Assembly: GCA_041654355.1 (NCBI GenBank)
Contig: JBAZDQ010000003.1
Coordinates: forward strand, 1-64,000
Direction: 5' to 3'
Origin: DMER64 sp041654355
GTDB taxonomy: Bacteria; Bacteroidota; Bacteroidia; Bacteroidales; UBA932
DNA: 64,000 bases
In this document: positions 34,379-43,715 of the stretch, piece by piece
Layout of the letters: every line of letters begins with the position of its first letter
Numbering within the stretch: the stretch's first letter is position 1
Made by a program: the position numbers and the translations under genes
Notes under the pieces: generated by a model
What the model saw: the letters and a program-made list of their open reading frames with translations, nothing else
What the model was told of the DNA's origin: nothing
Database searches by the model: none

Positions 34379-35390
34379 ACTGCAGTAACAGCAGACCAAC
34401 GAGCAACCCCACTACCATATTGATCAGTTTTACCCTGACAAAATCTTTCTTTGACTCGGCAAAAAGCGGAAGCATGCCGTGCCCGTCCTGTACAATGCTG
34501 TTGGCCAGCAATATGCTGAAAGGCAAAAGACTTTGGGAAAACAGGGTGACAAAAATCATTTGAGGACCCGAGTCCGGGATCAGTCCTATCAACACGGCAA
34601 AAAGCAGAATGAGGTATATGTTGTTTTGCATCAGATTGGTCAAGGCCAGATTGGACTGAATAAAATATAAAAGGATGAAAGCCCCCCATGTCCACAGGAA
34701 AATGCGCAATAAATGCTTTTTAAGCACATGCCCGTACAGGTGCTCTTTCAAAAAATGTTCCGGCACAGTCAGAAAAACAAATAACAAAAATGCCAATCCG
34801 ACAATAAGGGTAATCCTCATCCAGTTCCATGCTTCAGGACCAATAACTCCCATAGAAAACAACACAATCAGCATTACCGTGGAAAGTAGCAGTACGGCAC
34901 GTTCAAACGTAATGTTTTTTAACTGGGGAAGAATGATCTGTGTATTAAAACAACGGCAATACTCTTTTTCGTGTATAATGAAACCGTGCGGAGATAATGT
35001 GTCTTTCTTTTTCGTGATTAGGTGTACAACCCATCCCACCCCGATAGCCAGTAAGAACAATATTCCGTTTAGAAGAAAAGCTTTCCCGGGAAAAAGTGCA
35101 AACATTACGAAAGCACCGTCCCCGGAAGTGGCTATCATTACGGCAACAAGTCCGGCCAATCCTATCATCCTGTGCGTATATAATGAAACCACGGTAAAAG
35201 CACCCAGACAACCCGGGGTTATCCCCAGGAATGCGGCAACCACAATTTGTAAAAACGGGGAATCTTTAAGTTTGTCAGCCCAGTAATTCTTTGTCTGTAC
35301 ATTGATGTATTCTATTACTACCATCATTAGCAATACAAAGACCGTTATCAATAACGATTCCTTAAGGGTAGATATCAGGATATCATACAT
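34365..35390 (-). CDS. Putative manganese/heavy-metal transporter (ArsP_2 family)
   Basis: A 341-residue polytopic membrane protein with about ten hydrophobic segments. Paired motifs FLGITPGCLGAFTVVSLYTH and LIGLIPDSGPQMIFVTLFSQ give an internally repeated pore of the ArsP_2/putative manganese transporter family. A middle loop with FIIHEKEYCRCFNTQIILPQ contributes His and Cys residues that could bind metal. The upstream gene (a C92-type hydrolase) ends 6 bp away on the same strand. Transport direction and metal are inferred from the family only. Confidence 0.8.
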   Translation of the reverse strand: MYDILISTLKESLLITVFVLLMMVVIEYINVQTKNYWADKLKDSPFLQIVVAAFLGITPGCLGAFTVVSLYTHRMIGLAGLVAVMIATSGDGAFVMFALFPGKAFLLNGILFLLAIGVGWVVHLITKKKDTLSPHGFIIHEKEYCRCFNTQIILPQLKNITFERAVLLLSTVMLIVLFSMGVIGPEAWNWMRITLIVGLAFLLFVFLTVPEHFLKEHLYGHVLKKHLLRIFLWTWGAFILLYFIQSNLALTNLMQNNIYLILLFAVLIGLIPDSGPQMIFVTLFSQSLLPFSILLANSIVQDGHGMLPLFAESKKDFVRVKLINMVVGLLVGLLLLQFNGL

Positions 35391-35396
35391 AATCGG

Positions 35397-36197
35397 TTAT
35401 CTCTTGTGAAAAAGACCGTAAAAAGAAAATGCTTTTCTTTTCCCGGAATGCAGGGTTAAATATCGGTACAGATTATCAGGTGTAAAAATATCCCGGCTAA
35501 TCGTTTTTGTTCTATCACTTATGTTTATCCCAACGTCTTTTAATGTATGATATAGAAGCTCCGAGCAATAAATGCTTTGAGTGTTTTCCGTAATCCAGTC
35601 ATAATCGTAATCCCGTCCTGTATAGATCAATGCATTTTCAATAAACATTTCTATTTGACGGGGATCCCAGTTAAAAGAAAAAGCAGCAAAATGTGTGAGG
35701 TATGATTTTTCTTTCATATTGGATAATTCCTGGATGGGATGTATGCTCACACCTTCCGCATAACTGTCCAGTACATATACATCCGTTTGATTCATGAGCG
35801 TATCCAGGGCTTTATAAAGACGACCGGAGGTGTTGATCTGCCCGGCTATTTGGTCTTTGGTTCCCAAAAAGATACCGGTATGCTTCCATTCACCAGGAAT
35901 AAATTCGTTTAAAGGATAATTCCGTGTTTGTGTAAAGAAAACACTTCCGGCAGGCAGGTCTTTCACGATCGTTTTTAATTCCTCCAGGGAAATATCTGTA
36001 TTTCCGTCGTTTTCATCACTGCCCGAAAAAGTTAGTTGCGACATTTTGATCTGACCGGCCCATTTAATAAGCGGTTTCTGGACTAACATCCTCATGTTGT
36101 CAACAATCCTGATCTTTCCGGGAAACAACAAAGAATATATCACGGCAACCACAAATAGGATTACCAGTAACCATAACAGTCTCTTGAATGTTTTCAT
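35397..36197 (-). CDS. YiiX/YebB-like permuted NlpC/P60 cysteine hydrolase, membrane anchored
   Basis: A 266-residue protein with an N-terminal membrane anchor (LLWLLVILFVVAVIYSLLF). It is of the permuted papain-like amidase family (C92): the catalytic His is in GEWKHTGIFLG and the Cys in IYCSELLYHTLKDVGI, in the permuted order His before Cys. ATG 36197 is preferred as it starts just before the anchor; an in-frame ATG at 36299 would add about 34 residues. It precedes the ArsP_2-like transporter by 6 bp. Such enzymes cleave peptide or lipid amide bonds; the substrate is unknown. Confidence 0.8.
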   Translation of the reverse strand: MKTFKRLLWLLVILFVVAVIYSLLFPGKIRIVDNMRMLVQKPLIKWAGQIKMSQLTFSGSDENDGNTDISLEELKTIVKDLPAGSVFFTQTRNYPLNEFIPGEWKHTGIFLGTKDQIAGQINTSGRLYKALDTLMNQTDVYVLDSYAEGVSIHPIQELSNMKEKSYLTHFAAFSFNWDPRQIEMFIENALIYTGRDYDYDWITENTQSIYCSELLYHTLKDVGINISDRTKTISRDIFTPDNLYRYLTLHSGKRKAFSFYGLFHKR

Positions 36198-36380
36198 TTT
36201 CAGAAGATAGACAGCTATTCTGTTGTAAAGATAATCTTTTCGGAAAAGATGCACAAACCAGACAAGCTTGTATACAGACAAAATAAGCTTCTCTATCATG
36301 AAAATACCGCATTCTACCGATTTTAATTGTAGTAAGTATTCCTCCCGGATACATTTGTCTTAAATAAAAAATGTTTGATT

Positions 36381-37718
36381 ATGATTCTAAGACAAAAATT
36401 CGTGTTTATAATTACAACAGTAACTTTTTTTCTGGTAAATAATGTAGCTAAGGCTCAGACAGAGCCCTGGTCCCTGGAAAAATGTATTGAATACGCCAGG
36501 CAGAACAATATCCAGATTCAAAGTCAACAGATAACTAAAGAGTTATCGGATGTCGACTTGGAACAAACTAAGGCACAGCGGTTTCCCACACTCAATTTTT
36601 CGTCAAATTTCGGGGTTTCTTTTCAAAACACAACCACTTACAATGACTTCCTGGAAAAAACAGATGCTACGGCGTATTCGGATAATTATGGACTCAATAC
36701 CGGTGTAACATTATACTCCGGTGGCAAACTGAATAAAACCATTAAGCAAAAGCAAATAGATAATTCGGCGTATTCATACGATATAGAACAGTCGGCCCTG
36801 GACATTGAAATATCTGTCATTCAGGCTTATCTACAGATTTTATATGCAAATGAATCATTGGAAATCGCAAAAAAAGCCATGGCTCTTTCCCAAACTCAAG
36901 TTGAAAGAGGGCTTGAAATGTATCAGGCCGGATCCATATCCAAAGCCGATCTGGCTCAGTTGCAATCACAAAACGCCAGTGATAAACACCAGGTAACTCA
37001 GGCTAAAAACACTTTATCAAGTGCAAAACTGACATTAAAACAATTATTGGAACTGGAACTGGAAGAAAAATTTGAAGTCGTTTTCACCGATTTTGACGAT
37101 CAGCAAGTCCTGAAAATAATTCCTGACCTGGCCTCTGTATATCAGACTGCACTTAACAATCTGCCACAAATGAAAAGCAGTGCTTTAAGTGTGGAATCGG
37201 CAAATATGGCCATATCCATTGCAAAGGCTTCCAGGTTGCCTACTATCTCAGCCAGTGCTTCTATAAATACCGGAACAATTTCAAGTGCCGGATCCTCTTA
37301 TTTTCAACAACTCGGGAGTAAAATCAATGAAAATGTAGGGATCAATCTAAGTATCCCCATATTCAATAATAAACAAATTCGCACCAATATCAACAAGGCA
37401 GAATTGCAAAGTCAATCTGCTCAATTACAGGATATAAGTCTGAAAAAACAACTTTTAAGCACTATTGAATCCATCCACAACGATGCTGTTTCTGCACAAA
37501 GCCAATACGTTTCAGCCACAGAACAACTAGACGCAGCCGAAGCCAGTTTTGAACTGGTAAACGAACAGTTTCGGGCAGGGCTTAAGAATACCATTGAGCT
37601 GATCACAGAACAAAATAATTATACCAATGCCCTGAGCACCCTGCTTCAATCCAGGTTTCAGGCCATTTTATCTCTTATGCTGCTGGATCTTTACCAATAT
37701 CAAAATGTGAAAAATTAA
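36381..37718 (+). CDS. TolC family outer-membrane efflux protein
   Basis: A 445-residue outer-membrane channel with a signal peptide ending VAKAQ. Two OEP repeats show the TolC pattern: PWSLEKCIEYARQNNIQIQS at the N terminus, long coiled-coil helices with KAMALSQTQVERGLEMYQAG, then FELVNEQFRAGLKNTIELIT near the end. It is the first gene of a five-gene efflux and sensing operon and would form the exit duct for the MacAB-like pump behind it. Confidence 0.93.
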   Translation: MILRQKFVFIITTVTFFLVNNVAKAQTEPWSLEKCIEYARQNNIQIQSQQITKELSDVDLEQTKAQRFPTLNFSSNFGVSFQNTTTYNDFLEKTDATAYSDNYGLNTGVTLYSGGKLNKTIKQKQIDNSAYSYDIEQSALDIEISVIQAYLQILYANESLEIAKKAMALSQTQVERGLEMYQAGSISKADLAQLQSQNASDKHQVTQAKNTLSSAKLTLKQLLELELEEKFEVVFTDFDDQQVLKIIPDLASVYQTALNNLPQMKSSALSVESANMAISIAKASRLPTISASASINTGTISSAGSSYFQQLGSKINENVGINLSIPIFNNKQIRTNINKAELQSQSAQLQDISLKKQLLSTIESIHNDAVSAQSQYVSATEQLDAAEASFELVNEQFRAGLKNTIELITEQNNYTNALSTLLQSRFQAILSLMLLDLYQYQNVKN

Positions 37719-37728
37719 TAACATCAAT

Positions 37729-38877
37729 ATGAAGAAAATATTTTTACTACCCCAAACATTATTATTGTTGATAATCCTGTTTTCTTGTAATACAAAGGAA
37801 ACGGTTCCGGGCTACGAAACAACTACCGCCCGGACAGGCTCAATAAGCAATACCGTAACGGCTACAGGGACAGTCGAACCCATTAAGCAGGTAGAGGTAG
37901 GGACCCAGGTCTCGGGAATCATTTCCAAAATATATGTAGATTATAATGCAGAGGTTAAAACCGGACAACTAATTGCGGAGATTGATCGTTCAGTTCTGGA
38001 AACTGATTTGGAATCCTCAAAAGCCAATTTAAATTCCTCCAAAGCAGAATACGATTATCAAACAGCCAATTACAACCGTATAGAAGGTTTGTATGAGAAA
38101 GAGCTGATCAGTCAATCCGAATACGACCAGGCATTCAATGCTTATTCTAAGGCTACTTACTCCTACACCCAGGCCAAATCCAATTATCAAAAAGCTGAAA
38201 GGAACATAGGATACACCTGGATCTATTCTCCGATTAACGGAGTAGTACTCTCGCGTGCAGTTGATGAAGGTCAAACGGTTGCTGCCGGTTTTAGTACTCC
38301 TACTCTTTTCACCATAGCCAATGACTTAAGAAAAATGCAGGTTATTGCCGATGTTGATGAAGCCGATATAGGACAAGTATTTGAAGGACAACTTGTCGTG
38401 TTTACCGTAGACGCATTTCCTGAAGATCAATTTGAAGGGACGGTCATTCAGGTCCGTCTGCTGGCTACTACTACATCTAATGTGGTTACTTATGAAGTAG
38501 TTATTGACGCTCCAAATCCTGATTTAAAACTTAAACCGGGCCTTACCGCTGAAGTCAATATTTACACCCTTAACAAAGATAATATTATTACTGTTCCCGT
38601 TCGTGCTCTTCGTTTCGTTCCTGACGGGTATTCGGGTAATATTCCGGAAACTCATGTTTTTGTTCAAAATCCTGATGGCAGTATTGAAGCCAGAGAAGTC
38701 CTCGCCGGTGTTAACGACGGAATCTATACCGAAATTATTGAGGGTCTGTCAACAGGAGAAAAAGTGATAACCGGAATACAGCTTTCCGGCAGTATGACAG
38801 GAGTACCCGGCTCTTTCAGCAATAGTCCGTTCATGCCACCCCGTCCCGGACAGGAAAACAACGTACGAACAAAATAA
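37729..38877 (+). CDS. MacA-like periplasmic adaptor lipoprotein
   Basis: A 382-residue membrane-fusion protein with a lipobox (LFSC, Cys about 20). It has lipoyl halves (QVEVGTQVSGIISKIYVDYN; YSPINGVVLSRAVDEGQTVA), a helical hairpin with SQSEYDQAFNAYSKATYSY, and a beta-barrel domain ending in VLAGVNDGIYTEIIEGLSTG. It links the inner-membrane MacB components to TolC. It lies 10 bp after the TolC gene. Confidence 0.92.
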   Translation: MKKIFLLPQTLLLLIILFSCNTKETVPGYETTTARTGSISNTVTATGTVEPIKQVEVGTQVSGIISKIYVDYNAEVKTGQLIAEIDRSVLETDLESSKANLNSSKAEYDYQTANYNRIEGLYEKELISQSEYDQAFNAYSKATYSYTQAKSNYQKAERNIGYTWIYSPINGVVLSRAVDEGQTVAAGFSTPTLFTIANDLRKMQVIADVDEADIGQVFEGQLVVFTVDAFPEDQFEGTVIQVRLLATTTSNVVTYEVVIDAPNPDLKLKPGLTAEVNIYTLNKDNIITVPVRALRFVPDGYSGNIPETHVFVQNPDGSIEAREVLAGVNDGIYTEIIEGLSTGEKVITGIQLSGSMTGVPGSFSNSPFMPPRPGQENNVRTK

Positions 38878-38888
38878 CGAAGAGTCTA

Positions 38889-39629
38889 ATGAGTGAAATT
38901 ATAAAAGTAGAAAACATAAGGCGCGATTTTGTAGTAGGGTGCGAAACGGTTCATGCCATAAAGGATATTTCTTTTAATGTTTCAGAAGGCGAATTCGTAA
39001 CCATAATGGGAGCCAGCGGATCAGGAAAATCTACTTTGTTAAACATATTGGGTTGTCTTGACGTACCCACACATGGTGACTATTATCTTTCAGGTGTTCA
39101 GGTGAGAAAAATGGGGAAAAACGACAGGGCTGTTTTACGCAACCGCAAAATTGGATTTGTATTTCAAACCTATAATCTGCTGCCAAAGACAACCGCTCTG
39201 GAAAACGTGGAACTGCCTTTACTTTATAATAAAACCGTCAATGCTGCACAAAGAAAGGAAAAATCTGTTCATGCTTTACACGCAGTAGGGCTTCAAGACC
39301 GGATGAATCATCGCTCCAACCAGATGTCGGGAGGACAACAACAACGTGTGGCAATTGCCCGTGCCCTTGTCAACGATCCGGTCATTATACTGGCCGATGA
39401 AGCTACCGGGAATCTGGATACCAGGACATCATTTGAAATTCTTTCTGTTTTCCAGGATTTGTACCAAAAAGGCCGTACTATTCTTTTTGTCACACACAAC
39501 CAGGAAATAACACATTACGGAAGCCGTAATATTGTGTTGAAAGACGGAAAAGTCATTGAAGACAGGGTCAATCACACTATTTCATCTGCCAAAGAAACGT
39601 TAGCTTCATTACCTGTTGAAGAAGATTAA
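38889..39629 (+). CDS. MacB-type ABC ATP-binding protein
   Basis: A 246-residue ATPase of the LolD/MacB (type VII) group. Walker A is GASGSGKST, the Q-loop FVFQTYNLLPKTTALENVEL is the MacB/LolD form, the signature is MSGGQQQR, and Walker B is VIILADEATGNLD. Unlike E. coli MacB the ATPase and permease are separate genes here. It is spaced 11 bp from both neighbours. Confidence 0.94.
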   Translation: MSEIIKVENIRRDFVVGCETVHAIKDISFNVSEGEFVTIMGASGSGKSTLLNILGCLDVPTHGDYYLSGVQVRKMGKNDRAVLRNRKIGFVFQTYNLLPKTTALENVELPLLYNKTVNAAQRKEKSVHALHAVGLQDRMNHRSNQMSGGQQQRVAIARALVNDPVIILADEATGNLDTRTSFEILSVFQDLYQKGRTILFVTHNQEITHYGSRNIVLKDGKVIEDRVNHTISSAKETLASLPVEED

Positions 39630-39640
39630 AAGACTGTATA

Positions 39641-40861
39641 ATGAATTATAAAAATCTAATAACAATAGCTTTAAGAGCCCTGTTTAATAATAAAATGAGG
39701 GCTTTCCTGACCATGCTGGGAATCATTATAGGGGTGACTTCTGTAATTACTATGCTGGCCATAGGATCAGGTTCCAAACAAAGTATCCGGGACGAAATAG
39801 GTGAAATGGGTTCCAACATGATCATTATACAGCCCGGGAACGGCCGTTTTGGCGGAGTCAGCCAAAGTGCTTCTGACATGCAGACACTCAAGATGACGGA
39901 TTACGAATCATTGTTACGTGAAACCAATTACCTATCCAAGATTACTCCCACTGTCAATAGTAGCGGACAGGCAATATACAGGGCCAATAATACGCCTACT
40001 ACTATTTATGGAGTGAATGAACAGTATAGTGATATACGTGGATACTTCGTAAGTGAAGGCTCCATGTTTACCAATACAGACATACAAAAAGCCTCGAAAG
40101 TCTGTGTGGTGGGACAGACCATTGTGAAAAACCTCTTTCCCAACGGAGAAGACCCTCTGGGTAAAAGTATTCGTTTTGGGAAGATTCCATTGAAGATCAT
40201 CGGCGTTCTTGAAACCAAAGGATATAACGCTATGGGAATGGACCAGGATGATATTTTACTGGCCCCCTATACCACGGTTCAAAAAAGAATTCTGGCTATT
40301 AATTATTTACAGGGTATTACCGCCGCAGCTATCTCTGAAGAGTATACAGACCAGGCCATTGAAGAAATTACGGAGATACTTCAAATGAACCATAATATCA
40401 AAATCGGACAGGAAAACGATTTTAATGTACGTTCTCAACAGGAAATAATGGAAACCATGGGTTCGGTGATGGATATGATGACCATCCTCTTAGGGTGTAT
40501 AGCCGGCATATCCTTGCTGGTAGGTGGAATCGGCATCATGAATATCATGTACGTTTCCGTAACGGAACGCACCAGGGAAATAGGATTACGTATGTCTATC
40601 GGGGCCAAAGGTGTACATATACTTATGCAATTTCTGATAGAAGCCGTGATTATCAGTGTTACTGGTGGTATTCTGGGCGTACTTTTAGGTATAGGAGCAT
40701 CTGCGTTGATAAATATAATAACCGGATGGCCTGTTTCTGTACAGGCATACTCCATTATTCTTTCCTTCCTGGTCTGTACTGTTACCGGTATGTTTTTCGG
40801 TTGGTATCCGGCACAAAAAGCTTCCGGGCTTAATCCGATAGATGCTATCAGGTATGAATAA
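39641..40861 (+). CDS. MacB-type ABC permease (FtsX fold)
   Basis: A 406-residue protein with four membrane helices and a large periplasmic MacB_PCD domain between helices 1 and 2. The start KMRAFLTMLGIIIGVTSVIT and the C-terminal segments GGIGIMNIMYVSVTERTREI and GWYPAQKASGLNPIDAIRYE are classic. Type VII systems transmit ATPase motion to the periplasm (mechanotransmission) to expel peptides, toxins or antibiotics through TolC. Confidence 0.94.
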   Translation: MNYKNLITIALRALFNNKMRAFLTMLGIIIGVTSVITMLAIGSGSKQSIRDEIGEMGSNMIIIQPGNGRFGGVSQSASDMQTLKMTDYESLLRETNYLSKITPTVNSSGQAIYRANNTPTTIYGVNEQYSDIRGYFVSEGSMFTNTDIQKASKVCVVGQTIVKNLFPNGEDPLGKSIRFGKIPLKIIGVLETKGYNAMGMDQDDILLAPYTTVQKRILAINYLQGITAAAISEEYTDQAIEEITEILQMNHNIKIGQENDFNVRSQQEIMETMGSVMDMMTILLGCIAGISLLVGGIGIMNIMYVSVTERTREIGLRMSIGAKGVHILMQFLIEAVIISVTGGILGVLLGIGASALINIITGWPVSVQAYSIILSFLVCTVTGMFFGWYPAQKASGLNPIDAIRYE

Positions 40862-40882
40862 AGAAATTACTTATATTTGAAA

Positions 40883-41929
40883 ATGAATATGATCTCGGAT
40901 AAAAAAAGCAGACGGGCATTCATCCTCATGAATATAATGGCCGTAGTGCTGTTTTATAGTCTTCCCATTTTTATAAATCCACGTAATGAAACACTCACTT
41001 TCGTGAGATATCTGGGATATTGTGGCAGCATCACTGCTTATTTGCTGGTTTTTTACATTAATTTTTTTGTGTTCATTAAACGATTTATGCTACAAAAACG
41101 CTGGATCGTTTTTTTCGTATCAAATTTACTATTAATCAGCACGGTAAGTATTCTGCTTTATTTATGGCACGGGTACTATTTTACCAATTTGGCAGGCATC
41201 CCTACCGAACATATTCCGCCTCCGCGAAATTCTTTTATATTTATTTCCAGAGATATGTTTTTTATGATGCTTACCGCTTCCATGGCCGTTGCCATACGCG
41301 TTACTCTTGAATGGCAGCATACTGACAGAGAAAAAGCAAAAATGGAAATTGTAGCAAGCCAGGCTGAAATTAAGAATCTGAAAAATCAACTTAATCCACA
41401 CTTTTTGTTCAATACGCTGAATAATATCTATTCCTTAATGAGAATGGATCAGGAAAAAGCTCAAGATGCCGTATTAAGTCTTAGCAAAACACTGCGTTAC
41501 GTGCTGTATGAAAATAATCAGGAAAAAGTGTCTCTGGATAAAGAATTGGCTTTCACAAAAAGTTACATTGATCTTATGTCGCTGCGACTAACTAATAAAA
41601 CCAATGTGAGAGTCCACATTCCTGAAAAAACAAATGGATTGACCATCGCTCCTTTAATGTTCATTACCCAGGTTGAAAATGCTTTTAAACACGGGATCTC
41701 TCAAACGAGCCCCTCTTTTATAGATATTGATATTGATATTAAAGATCGCAAAATTCTTTGTTCGGTGAAAAACAGTTATTTCCCAAAAAGTAACAATGAC
41801 TATAGCGGTTCTGGAATAGGAATCGACAATTTGCAAAGGCGACTTTCATTAATTTATCCCGGGAAACATTCTTTTAAATATACAACCCTTGACAATGTAT
41901 ATGTCTCTGAACTGAAAATTACATTATGA
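40883..41929 (+). CDS. LytS/YehU-type sensor histidine kinase
   Basis: A 348-residue membrane kinase with four N-terminal hydrophobic segments (to about residue 140) and no obvious large sensor domain. The His_kinase motif NQLNPHFLFNTLNNIYSLM contains the phosphoacceptor histidine, and the HATPase end has GLTIAPLMFITQVENAFKHG and SGSGIGIDNLQRRLSLIYPG. The start is ATG 40883 (or 40889). It follows the MacB permease by about 21 bp; a TATATTTG just upstream could be an internal promoter. It probably senses the cargo or damage relieved by the pump. Confidence 0.92.
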   Translation: MNMISDKKSRRAFILMNIMAVVLFYSLPIFINPRNETLTFVRYLGYCGSITAYLLVFYINFFVFIKRFMLQKRWIVFFVSNLLLISTVSILLYLWHGYYFTNLAGIPTEHIPPPRNSFIFISRDMFFMMLTASMAVAIRVTLEWQHTDREKAKMEIVASQAEIKNLKNQLNPHFLFNTLNNIYSLMRMDQEKAQDAVLSLSKTLRYVLYENNQEKVSLDKELAFTKSYIDLMSLRLTNKTNVRVHIPEKTNGLTIAPLMFITQVENAFKHGISQTSPSFIDIDIDIKDRKILCSVKNSYFPKSNNDYSGSGIGIDNLQRRLSLIYPGKHSFKYTTLDNVYVSELKITL

Positions 41930-41937
41930 TTTGACAC

Positions 41938-42651
41938 ATGACATGCTTACGATGCATTATAGTTGATGACGAACCGTTGGCGCTGAATCTGCTCCAGGAT
42001 TACATTCACCAGACACCTTTTCTGGAACTTACAGCCAGATGCAGCAGCGGTATTGAAGCCTTAACTGTGTTGAAAAGTGAAAAGATAGATCTTGCTTTCA
42101 TTGACATACAAATGCCCAATCTGAACGGGCTGGAATTATCACGTATGATGGGAGATTGTCTGGTAATATTCACCACCGCATTCGAACAATATGCATTAGA
42201 GGGATTTAAAGTAAACGCCATTGACTACCTGCTTAAACCTTTTAGTTATGCAGAATTTCTCACTGCTGCCAATAAAGCACAGCGCCAGGCAGAACTCTTG
42301 AACACCTCTCATTCCGTGGACAACAACACGTTAACCTCAAAAAATCTTGTAATTAAATCCGACTACAAACAACAAATTATTAATACGCCGGATATCATTT
42401 ACATAGAAGGTATTGGCGATTACATAAAAATCCATCTGGAAAACGGCGTTTCCGTACAAACTCTCATGACACTGAAGACCATTGAGGAAGAATTACCGAA
42501 AAACCAGTTTGTTCGTGTTCACCGTTCTTTCATTGTGAACGTCCGGAAAGTGAAAACCATAGAAAGACAACGCATTGTTTTTGATCATGTCAGGATCCCC
42601 ATTTCTGATTCCTATAAAGAAGCTTTTTCCCGTGCCATGGGCATTAAATAA
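41938..42651 (+). CDS. LytTR-family response regulator
   Basis: A 237-residue regulator with a receiver domain (IIVDDEPLALNLLQDYI; phospho-acceptor Asp56 in LAFIDIQMPNLNG; YLLKPFSYAEFL) and a C-terminal LytTR DNA-binding domain (IIYIEGIGDYIKIHLENGVS; FVRVHRSFIVNVRKVKTIER). It lies 8 bp after the kinase gene and is its obvious partner. It likely controls its own TolC-MacAB operon, though no binding repeat was identified. Confidence 0.94.
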   Translation: MTCLRCIIVDDEPLALNLLQDYIHQTPFLELTARCSSGIEALTVLKSEKIDLAFIDIQMPNLNGLELSRMMGDCLVIFTTAFEQYALEGFKVNAIDYLLKPFSYAEFLTAANKAQRQAELLNTSHSVDNNTLTSKNLVIKSDYKQQIINTPDIIYIEGIGDYIKIHLENGVSVQTLMTLKTIEEELPKNQFVRVHRSFIVNVRKVKTIERQRIVFDHVRIPISDSYKEAFSRAMGIK

Positions 42652-42665
42652 AAAAAATCAGGGCC

Positions 42666-43547
42666 TTATTTCCCAAAATTTCTTGACACAAAAGGCAAAC
42701 AGGTATATAGTGCAGAACGCCAGTATTCACTGGTATGCCCGCCATCGCGCACCCGGAATTCACAAGGAATTTGCTGATGGCGCATAGCCTGGGTAAATTC
42801 AATATTACGATCAAGCAGAAAATCATCATCACCACAATCGACAAACCATTTCACACTGCGCAGTTGATCTTTACGTTCATCACTCGCTTCTTCAACATAC
42901 TGTATACAATCGTTTTCCTGTACCGATTTTGTGAGCAATGCCATTTTATCTTCCGGATCTTGCGAAGGAACAGCGCCTTCCTGCGGGATGTTCATTAATG
43001 CACTCATGGCATAAACAGATGAAAACATATGGCTGTGCTTTTGGCCGTATACAGTGGCACCGCCACCACCCATCGATAAGCCTGCAACAGCACGATGCTG
43101 CTTGTCTCCTGTAATACGGTATGTTTTCTCTATAAAGGGCAGGAATTCAGTAAAGAAAAACGTTTCGTATTGCCAACCGGGCATATTAAAATAACCATTC
43201 CACGCGCCTTCGGCCAGATTGCCTCCCGCGTTGGGTGATACAATGATCATTTCACAAGCCTCGCCTGAGGCTATCAGCTGATCGGCTATTTCCTTGGCAT
43301 GTTCATTTTCAAACCAGCTGGTATTGACACCCGACATGCCGTGTAGAAGATACAGCACGGGATATTCCTTATTTGTCTGTGTTTCGTAACTTTTGGGGAG
43401 GAATATTGTGTATTCACGGTCGGCATTCAATACCTTGCTGTAAAGAGTATCTGTTACAACTTTACTTTGCGGCCCCCACCATCCTGTTTGTGCTGATAAT
43501 TCAACACCAAACACTATAAGGAATAATGCTAAAATAAGACGTTTCAT
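42666..43547 (-). CDS. Exported esterase-D-like alpha/beta hydrolase (CE1-like)
   Basis: A 293-residue secreted enzyme with a signal peptide ending ELSAQ. The putative-esterase family is shown by YPVLYLLHGMSGVNTSWFEN, the oxyanion/nucleophile motif VAGLSMGGGGA (Ser in GLSMG), KWFVDCGDDDFLLDRN and the C-terminal His in VRDGGHTSEYWR. Related proteins are tributyrin or feruloyl/acetyl esterases acting on plant polysaccharides. ATG 43547 is preferred; the longer frame runs into tRNA-Pro. Its promoter (TACTTTTG, 43579-43586) sits between it and the tRNA. Confidence 0.9.
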   Translation of the reverse strand: MKRLILALFLIVFGVELSAQTGWWGPQSKVVTDTLYSKVLNADREYTIFLPKSYETQTNKEYPVLYLLHGMSGVNTSWFENEHAKEIADQLIASGEACEMIIVSPNAGGNLAEGAWNGYFNMPGWQYETFFFTEFLPFIEKTYRITGDKQHRAVAGLSMGGGGATVYGQKHSHMFSSVYAMSALMNIPQEGAVPSQDPEDKMALLTKSVQENDCIQYVEEASDERKDQLRSVKWFVDCGDDDFLLDRNIEFTQAMRHQQIPCEFRVRDGGHTSEYWRSALYTCLPFVSRNFGK

Positions 43548-43578
43548 ATGGTACCGGACTTTTATTGTGATGAATCGA

Positions 43579-43586
43579 CAAAAGTA
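43579..43586 (-). promoter_or_regulatory. Possible -7 element for the esterase gene
   Basis: The minus strand reads TACTTTTG, 31 nt before the esterase start and directly after the tRNA-Pro 3' end. Confidence 0.45.
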
Positions 43587-43588
43587 AG

Positions 43589-43662
43589 TCGGGGTGAAAG
43601 GACTCGAACCTTCGGCCTCCACGTCCCGAACGTGGCGCGCTAGCCAACTGCGCTACACCCCG
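43589..43662 (-). tRNA. tRNA-Pro (anticodon CGG)
   Basis: A 74-nt cloverleaf on the minus strand. Acceptor CGGGGTG pairs with CACCCCG. The anticodon stem CCACG/CGTGG holds TTCGGGA, giving anticodon CGG. The T-arm reads AAGGTTCGAGTCCTT. CCA is not encoded. Confidence 0.95.
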
Positions 43663-43676
43663 ATTAATCAAGGCTG

Positions 43677-43684
43677 CAAAGGTA
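43677..43684 (-). promoter_or_regulatory. -7 element for tRNA-Pro
   Basis: The minus strand reads TACCTTTG, 14 nt before the tRNA 5' end, divergent from the vanX-like promoter. Confidence 0.65.
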
Positions 43685-43703
43685 AATAAAAAATTAATAT
43701 CCT

Positions 43704-43711
43704 TACCTTTG
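43704..43711 (+). promoter_or_regulatory. -7 element for the vanX-like gene
   Basis: TACCTTTG ends exactly 4 nt before ATG 43716, so the transcript is probably leaderless. Confidence 0.65.
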
Positions 43712-43715
43712 ATAT

